This document shows positions 7,732-10,794 of a stretch of DNA of 10,794 nt, in pieces; within the stretch, counting starts at the first letter, position 1; each line of letters opens with the position of its first letter. The notes beneath the pieces were generated by a model. That model had not been told where the DNA came from and did no database searches. It saw only the letters and a program-made list of their open reading frames with translations. The stretch spans positions 1-10,794 of the forward strand of contig JABMPV010000277.1 of NCBI GenBank assembly GCA_013202595.1, written 5' to 3'. Position numbers and translations under genes: made by a program. Source of the stretch: a bacterium. GTDB lineage: Bacteria > Actinomycetota > Acidimicrobiia > Spongiisociales > UBA11373.

Positions 7732-8325
7732 ATGTCCCGCACCGCAGCGCTCATCCTCGCCGCGGGCGGCTCGTCCCGCCTGGGGTACCCCAAGCAGTTG
7801 GTCAACTGGCATGGACGGCCGCTCATCGAAGGCGTCGTGTCCGCCGTCTCCTCGTGGCCGGTGGCCACAGTCGTGGTAGTCCTCGGTGCATCGTCCGAGG
7901 AGATCCTCGAGGCCGCAGAGTTCGGCGACTCCGTCGTCCTGCTGAATCCCGACTGGGAAGAGGGCGTTGCGTCGTCACTCCGCATTGGGCTCGACCACAT
8001 CACCAGGATCCCCGGCATCGACAGCGTGATCGTCGCGCTGGGCGATCAGCCCGGCGTGCCTCCCGAGGTACCGGGCGCACTCATCGAGGCGATGGAGCGG
8101 ACGGGCCGTCAGGCCGTGGTCCCCAAGTACCGCTACCAGCGCGGCAACCCGGTCCTGCTCGGGAGAGCGCTGTGGCCGAGGCTTCTGAGCATGGAAGGCG
8201 ACATCGGGGCACGCCGCATCCTTCAGAGCCATCCCGAGTGGGTTGAAGAGGTGAGGATCGACCACCTCGAGCCACGTGACGTCGACACGCCATCCGATGT
8301 GGCCGACCTCGACGCCTCCTCCTGA
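7732..8325 (+). CDS. MocA/MobA-like NTP transferase (probable molybdenum cofactor nucleotidyltransferase)
   Basis: The protein has 197 residues, normal for the NTP_transf_3 (MobA-like) family. Residues 9-23, LAAGGSSRLGYPKQL, are the nucleotide-binding loop. The AAG form with KQL points to MocA-type cytidylyltransferases rather than MobA guanylyltransferases (usually LAGG). Further family motifs are EEGVASSLRIGL (76-87), GDQP with the metal-binding Asp (104-107), RGNPVLLGR (137-145), GDIGARRIL (156-164) and DVDTPSDV (183-190). MocA transfers CMP from CTP to molybdopterin, making the cofactor of xanthine dehydrogenase/CO dehydrogenase-type enzymes in the cytoplasm. No Mo-enzyme or xdhC gene is visible nearby, so the substrate is unproven; another sugar or cofactor nucleotidyltransferase role is possible. 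I chose the ATG at 7732 because upstream in-frame starts fall inside the preceding remnant and family homology begins at once after it. Confidence 0.85.
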   Translation: MSRTAALILAAGGSSRLGYPKQLVNWHGRPLIEGVVSAVSSWPVATVVVVLGASSEEILEAAEFGDSVVLLNPDWEEGVASSLRIGLDHITRIPGIDSVIVALGDQPGVPPEVPGALIEAMERTGRQAVVPKYRYQRGNPVLLGRALWPRLLSMEGDIGARRILQSHPEWVEEVRIDHLEPRDVDTPSDVADLDASS

Positions 8326-8347
8326 GCGGCGGCGATCCCTGGTTCGG

Positions 8348-8353
8348 TATGCT
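8348..8353 (+). promoter_or_regulatory. Likely -10 box for the DUF4332 gene
   Basis: TATGCT, preceded by CGG, lies 23 bases after the previous stop codon and 73 bases before the chosen ATG. Transcription would start near 8360 and give a leader of about 65 bases. That excludes the alternative ATG at 8349, which lies inside the box. No clear -35 is visible. Confidence 0.4.
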
Positions 8354-8414
8354 CGGCGTAAGGAAGGCGCACACGACGGTGGCCCTGGGTCCCGTCGGCG
8401 CCGCGGCGACATCT

Positions 8415-8421
8415 GAAGGGA
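8415..8421 (+). promoter_or_regulatory. Ribosome binding site that decides the DUF4332 start
   Basis: GAAGGGA lies 5 bases before the ATG at 8427, a normal Shine-Dalgarno position. No comparable site precedes the earlier in-frame ATG at 8349. Confidence 0.7.
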
Positions 8422-8426
8422 GCGCT

Positions 8427-8831
8427 ATGGCGTCGATCGACGCAATCGAGGGCATCGGGGTCAGGAATGCGACGAAGCTGCGCAAGGCTCGTATTCGCAC
8501 CACCGAGGCACTCCTCAAGCGGGGGGCGACCAAGAAGGGCCGCAAGGGGATCGTCGAGGAGACCGGGATCACCGCTCATTACATCCTCGAATGGGTCAAC
8601 CGGGCCGATCTCATGAGGATCAAGGGTGTTGGCGAGGAGTATTCGGATCTCCTCGAAGCCGCCGGTGTCGACACCGTCAAGGAGTTGAGGAACCGCAACG
8701 CGGCAAACCTGCTCGCGAAGATGGTCGAGACCAATGAGAAGAAGCGACTCGTTCGCCGCCTTCCGACGCTGTCGATGGTGGAGCGCTGGGTTGCGAACGC
8801 CAAGGAATTGGACCCGGTCATCACTCACTGA
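8427..8831 (+). CDS. DUF4332 helix-hairpin-helix protein
   Basis: The protein has 134 residues and contains two helix-hairpin-helix units: IEGIGVRNATKLRKARIRTT (residues 7-26) and IKGVGEEYSDLLEAAGVDTV (65-84). Between them is the family signature ILEWVNRADLMRIKGVGEEY, and the tail contains RLPTLSMVERWVANAKEL. This closely matches standalone DUF4332 proteins. Helix-hairpin-helix motifs usually contact DNA backbones, so non-specific nucleic-acid binding in the cytoplasm is a fair inference, but the family function is not established. I chose the ATG at 8427 because GAAGGGA (8415-8421) lies 5 bases upstream and family homology begins there. An earlier in-frame ATG at 8349 would add 26 residues with no family likeness and overlaps the putative promoter. 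Confidence 0.9.
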   Translation: MASIDAIEGIGVRNATKLRKARIRTTEALLKRGATKKGRKGIVEETGITAHYILEWVNRADLMRIKGVGEEYSDLLEAAGVDTVKELRNRNAANLLAKMVETNEKKRLVRRLPTLSMVERWVANAKELDPVITH

Positions 8832-8860
8832 GGTGAGGCCGTAGCGGCGTCCAGAAACGG

Positions 8861-8888
8861 GAAGGCCCCGGCGTCAGCCGGGGCCTTC
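8861..8888 (+). terminator. Hairpin between convergent genes, probable bidirectional terminator
   Basis: GAAGGCCCCGGC (8861-8872) pairs perfectly with GCCGGGGCCTTC (8877-8888) across a four-base GTCA loop, giving a 12-bp GC-rich stem. It lies 29 bases after the DUF4332 stop and 22 bases beyond the end of the minus-strand HBHA-like gene. It can therefore serve both transcripts. There is no real T-run on either side, as is common in GC-rich actinobacteria. Confidence 0.8.
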
Positions 8889-8910
8889 GACGTGTTCGGG
8901 TACAGCTGGA

Positions 8911-9387
8911 TCAGGACTTGGAAGCCGTGGTCTTCGTGGCCGCCGGCTTGGTAGCCGTGGTCTTCGTGGCCGCAGCTTTGGTGGCCGGCTTCTTGGCTGC
9001 CGTTGCCTTGGCCGCCGGCTTCTTGACCTCTTCCTTCTTCTCTTCCTCGTTGTGAGGGATGAAGGTCTCGCGCCAGTTGGCGAGGACGTCCTCGAGTTGG
9101 TCGCGGAGTTTCTCGACCCTGCCCTGGAGGTGATCGAAGTCGACCTTGTCCTTCAGTTCGTCGACGACCTTGCGGTCGCGCAACTGGCCGGTGAGCTTCT
9201 CGCCTTCTTCGACCCATGCCTCGAATTCCTTGGCTGCGCCGTCGCCGACCTTGCCTGCGAGTGAGGCGATGCGCCGGGTTGCGACCATGGGAGCGCCCAT
9301 GGCTGCATAGCCGGCCTTCTTGGCGGTGCCTGCCAGGTCCTTGGCTGTCCCGGTGGCTGCTTCACGCATCTCTGTCATCGACTTCAT
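8911..9387 (-). CDS. HBHA/phasin-like protein with Lys-Ala-Thr-rich tail
   Basis: The protein has 158 residues and no signal peptide. Residues 1-50 are Ala/Gly-rich and weakly hydrophobic. Residues 51-108 are charged amphipathic helix, likely coiled coil (KEFEAWVEEGEKL, VEKLRDQLEDVLANW). Residues 114-120 are acidic/basic, and 121-158 form a basic low-complexity tail of Lys, Ala, Thr and Pro. This architecture resembles mycobacterial heparin-binding hemagglutinin (HBHA), a surface and lipid-body-associated adhesin, as well as phasins and histone-H1-like tails. The preceding XRE gene strengthens the HBHA link, since hbhA of M. tuberculosis follows such a regulator. The start ATG overlaps the upstream stop in ATGA and has GGAGAGGAG about 8 bases before it, so the two genes are translationally coupled. 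The family call is by architecture and context; sequence identity may be low, and a DNA-binding role for the tail is an alternative. Confidence 0.7.
   Translation of the reverse strand: MKSMTEMREAATGTAKDLAGTAKKAGYAAMGAPMVATRRIASLAGKVGDGAAKEFEAWVEEGEKLTGQLRDRKVVDELKDKVDFDHLQGRVEKLRDQLEDVLANWRETFIPHNEEEKKEEVKKPAAKATAAKKPATKAAATKTTATKPAATKTTASKS
8921..9010 (-). repeat. 30-base tandem repeats encoding the Lys-Ala-Thr tail
   Basis: On the plus strand, blocks 8921-8950 and 8951-8980 are nearly identical (both contain AGCCGTGGTCTTCGTGGCCGC, interrupted here only by block position). Block 8981-9010 is a more diverged copy with the same 30-base period. In protein this is a ten-residue period with forms such as TKPAATKTTA. 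Such repeats can vary in number between strains. Confidence 0.65.
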
Positions 9388-9728
9388 GCTTCTGTCTCCT
9401 CTCCACCGATAAAGCTTCGGTAGATCTCTGTCAGTGCTTGCTTCTGCCGTTCCGAGAGTGTCGGATCGGCTGTAATGGCCCTCTCGACATCCGGTGTCGC
9501 CCTGCCTTCGAGAAGCCCGGCCCGCTCATAGAGCGATTCCGCGCTGATCGAGAGAGCCCGGGAGATCGACTTGAGGATCTCCGCCGAGGGGTGCCGGAGG
9601 CCTCGCTCGATCTGGCTCAGGTAGGGGTTCGAGATCCCGGCGCGGTCTGCGAGCTTGCGGAGCGACATGGCGCTGCGTTCTCGCTGTTCGCGGATGAAGG
9701 ATCCGAGCTCGGGGACGTTCTGTCGCAT
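9384..9728 (-). CDS. XRE-family transcriptional regulator (Rv0474-like)
   Basis: The protein has 114 residues. Residues 8-62 form a classic Cro/C1-type HTH_3 domain: FIREQRERSAMSLRKLADRAG, then recognition helix SNPYLSQIERG (33-43) and PSAEILKSISRALSIS. The C-terminal part contains ERQKQALTEIYRSF (93-106), a tail I associate with mycobacterial Rv0474-type regulators rather than phage repressors. It is the first gene of a two-gene minus-strand operon, and its TGA overlaps the next start by 4 bases. A perfect 30-bp palindrome covers its -35 region, which suggests autorepression. The -10 ends 8 bases before the ATG and no Shine-Dalgarno is visible, so the mRNA is probably leaderless. The HTH family is certain; orthology to Rv0474 is inferred from motifs and gene order. 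Confidence 0.93.
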   Translation of the reverse strand: MRQNVPELGSFIREQRERSAMSLRKLADRAGISNPYLSQIERGLRHPSAEILKSISRALSISAESLYERAGLLEGRATPDVERAITADPTLSERQKQALTEIYRSFIGGEETEA

Positions 9729-9736
9729 TGCTAACT

Positions 9737-9764
9737 ATGATATCCAAAGTGCTTGCAATTGCAA
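9737..9764 (-). promoter_or_regulatory. Promoter of the XRE/HBHA-like operon
   Basis: On the minus strand, TTGCAA (9764-9759) and TATCAT (9742-9737) are separated by 16 bases, a good sigma-70-type pair. The -10 ends 8 bases before the regulator ATG. The -35 lies at the centre of the palindrome, so a bound regulator would block polymerase. Confidence 0.6.
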
Positions 9765-9773
9765 GCACTTTGG
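9744..9773. promoter_or_regulatory. Perfect 30-bp palindrome, likely operator of the XRE regulator
   Basis: The left half CCAAAGTGCTTGCAA is followed directly by its exact reverse complement, with no spacer and no mismatch over 15 bp per arm. It overlaps the regulator's -35 and ends 16 bases from its ATG. This position is typical for autoregulation by a dimeric HTH protein. A role on aroF, whose start is just over 100 bases away on the other strand, is possible but not shown. Confidence 0.75.
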
Positions 9774-9876
9774 TTTCTGTGGCTTCAACATGAGTGGTCG
9801 GAACGTGCCGGTAGTAGCCTCCCAGCGCCAGGTGAGGGAGTAGCCCGTGTCCGACAGTGTCAGAGGAGACGAAGCG

Positions 9877-10794
9877 TTGATCATCGTTATGAGATCGGAT
9901 GCGTCTTCAGCCGACGTCGAGCATGTGGTCGGCCGGCTGAAGGAGATCGGTGCCGATTCCCATGTCTCGGTTGGCCAGATGAGAACGGTGATCGGTGCCA
10001 TCGGTGACCGGAACGTCATCCAGCAGCTCCCGTGGGAGGCCTTCTCCGGCGTGGAGCGGGCCGTCCCGGTGCTCAAGCCGTTCAAGTTCGTCAGCCGCGA
10101 CTTCCAGTACGAGGACAGCGTCGTCGATGTCGGCGGCGTGCCCGTCGGCGGAGGGCGGCCCGTGATGATTGCCGGGCCATGCGCAGTGGAGAGCCGTGAT
10201 CAGTTGCTCACATCGGCTGAAGCGGTGAAGGCCGCCGGCGCCGACATCTTGCGCGGCGATGCCTTCAAGCCGAGAACGTCTCCCTACTCGTTCCAGGGAC
10301 TGGGCGAAGAGGGCCTCATACTGCTCGCAGAAGCACGTGAGGAGTTCGAGCTTCCATTCGTCGCCGAGGTGGTCGATCCTCGCGAGGTCGAATTGGTGGC
10401 CTCATATGCCGACATCATCCGGATCGGTACGCGGAACATGGCCAACTACACGCTGCTCGCCGAAGTGGGCCGCCAATCGAAGCCAGTGCTCCTCAAGCGC
10501 GGCTTTACGGCGACCATCGAAGAGTGGCTCAACGCCGCGGAGTACATCTACAAAGAGGGCAACCACGAGATCGTGCTCTGCGAGCGCGGCATCCGCACGT
10601 TCGAGACCCAGACTCGTAACACGCTCGACATCTCGGCGGTTCCGGTCATCAAGGGATTGTCGCATCTCCCGATCATCGTCGACCCCAGCCACAGCGGCGG
10701 GCGGCGGGCCCTGGTTGCGCCGCTCACGCTGGCATCCATTGCCGCCGGCGCCGACGGTGTGATCATCGATGTACATCCGGCACCAGAAGAGGCC
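9877..10794 (+). CDS. aroF: 3-deoxy-7-phosphoheptulonate (DAHP) synthase, type I-beta, 3' end outside the window
   Basis: The frame is open to the last base, giving 306 of roughly 340 residues. The enzyme condenses phosphoenolpyruvate and erythrose 4-phosphate, the first step of the shikimate pathway, in the cytoplasm. An N-terminal ferredoxin-like regulatory domain (about 1-80) precedes the TIM barrel. Barrel motifs are IAGPCAVES (Cys102, metal ligand), FKPRTSPYSFQGLG, LLKRGF, CERGIRTFE, NTLDISAVP and DPSHSGG (His272). Conserved residues land on Thermotoga maritima numbering as I recall it, which supports the TTG start at 9877 (reads IIVMRSD; GAGGAG 8 bases upstream). A GTG at 9847 with GAGGGAG upstream is an alternative adding 10 residues. 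Unusual are Asp128, where the family has RGGA, and Asp298 in IIDVHP, where Glu is usual. Regulation is probably allosteric through the N-terminal domain, as in related enzymes. Confidence 0.95.
   Translation, partial: MIIVMRSDASSADVEHVVGRLKEIGADSHVSVGQMRTVIGAIGDRNVIQQLPWEAFSGVERAVPVLKPFKFVSRDFQYEDSVVDVGGVPVGGGRPVMIAGPCAVESRDQLLTSAEAVKAAGADILRGDAFKPRTSPYSFQGLGEEGLILLAEAREEFELPFVAEVVDPREVELVASYADIIRIGTRNMANYTLLAEVGRQSKPVLLKRGFTATIEEWLNAAEYIYKEGNHEIVLCERGIRTFETQTRNTLDISAVPVIKGLSHLPIIVDPSHSGGRRALVAPLTLASIAAGADGVIIDVHPAPEEA

Noticed and set aside
8349..8426. Earlier ATG for the DUF4332 protein
   Set aside because: It lies inside the putative -10 box, has no ribosome site, and the added 26 residues do not match the family.
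9744..9773. Palindrome read as a transcription terminator
   Set aside because: The genes on either side are transcribed away from it, so no transcript needs to end there. Its overlap with the -35 fits an operator.

Overview
The window looks like a chromosomal segment of an actinomycete-type bacterium. It is GC-rich with strong G/C third positions. Its XRE regulator/HBHA-like gene pair matches a pair known from Mycobacterium (Rv0474-hbhA), and several promoters look leaderless, with a TANNNT box about 7-8 bases before the ATG. A deep-branching class such as Acidimicrobiia would fit, but the sequence alone does not prove it. I see no tRNA, rRNA, CRISPR array, insertion sequence or integrase.

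Layout. (1) Bases 1-7467 (+) are the 3' part of one giant surface-protein gene whose start lies upstream. It holds 19 complete and one partial dystroglycan/cadherin-like putative Ig units, a DUF11 domain split by a nested jelly-roll-like module, a last Ig-like domain, one membrane helix and a roughly 240-residue C-terminal region. (2) Bases 7473-7706 carry a diverged second copy of the last 78 codons of that gene, in another frame. It is either a remnant of a tandem paralogue or a C-terminal repeat cut off by a frameshift. (3) 7732-8325 (+) is a MocA/MobA-like nucleotidyltransferase. (4) 8427-8831 (+) is a DUF4332 helix-hairpin-helix protein. (5) A 12-bp hairpin at 8861-8888 separates it from a convergent two-gene operon on the minus strand: an XRE regulator (9384-9728) overlapping by 4 bases an HBHA/phasin-like Lys-Ala-rich protein (8911-9387). 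(6) A perfect 30-bp palindrome at 9744-9773 covers the regulator's promoter. (7) 9877 to the window end (+) is a type I-beta DAHP synthase (aroF), cut off by the window edge.

How the parts fit. The giant protein is probably a membrane-anchored stalk or adhesin. The regulator probably controls itself and the HBHA-like protein through the palindrome. aroF begins the shikimate pathway. The nucleotidyltransferase and DUF4332 genes show no pathway link to their neighbours. The most unusual parts are the repeat array with ten consecutive units of exactly 95 codons, the nested domain, the diverged C-terminal duplication, the perfect operator, and two substitutions at conserved positions of the DAHP synthase. 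I see no clear evidence of a wholly new multi-gene system.
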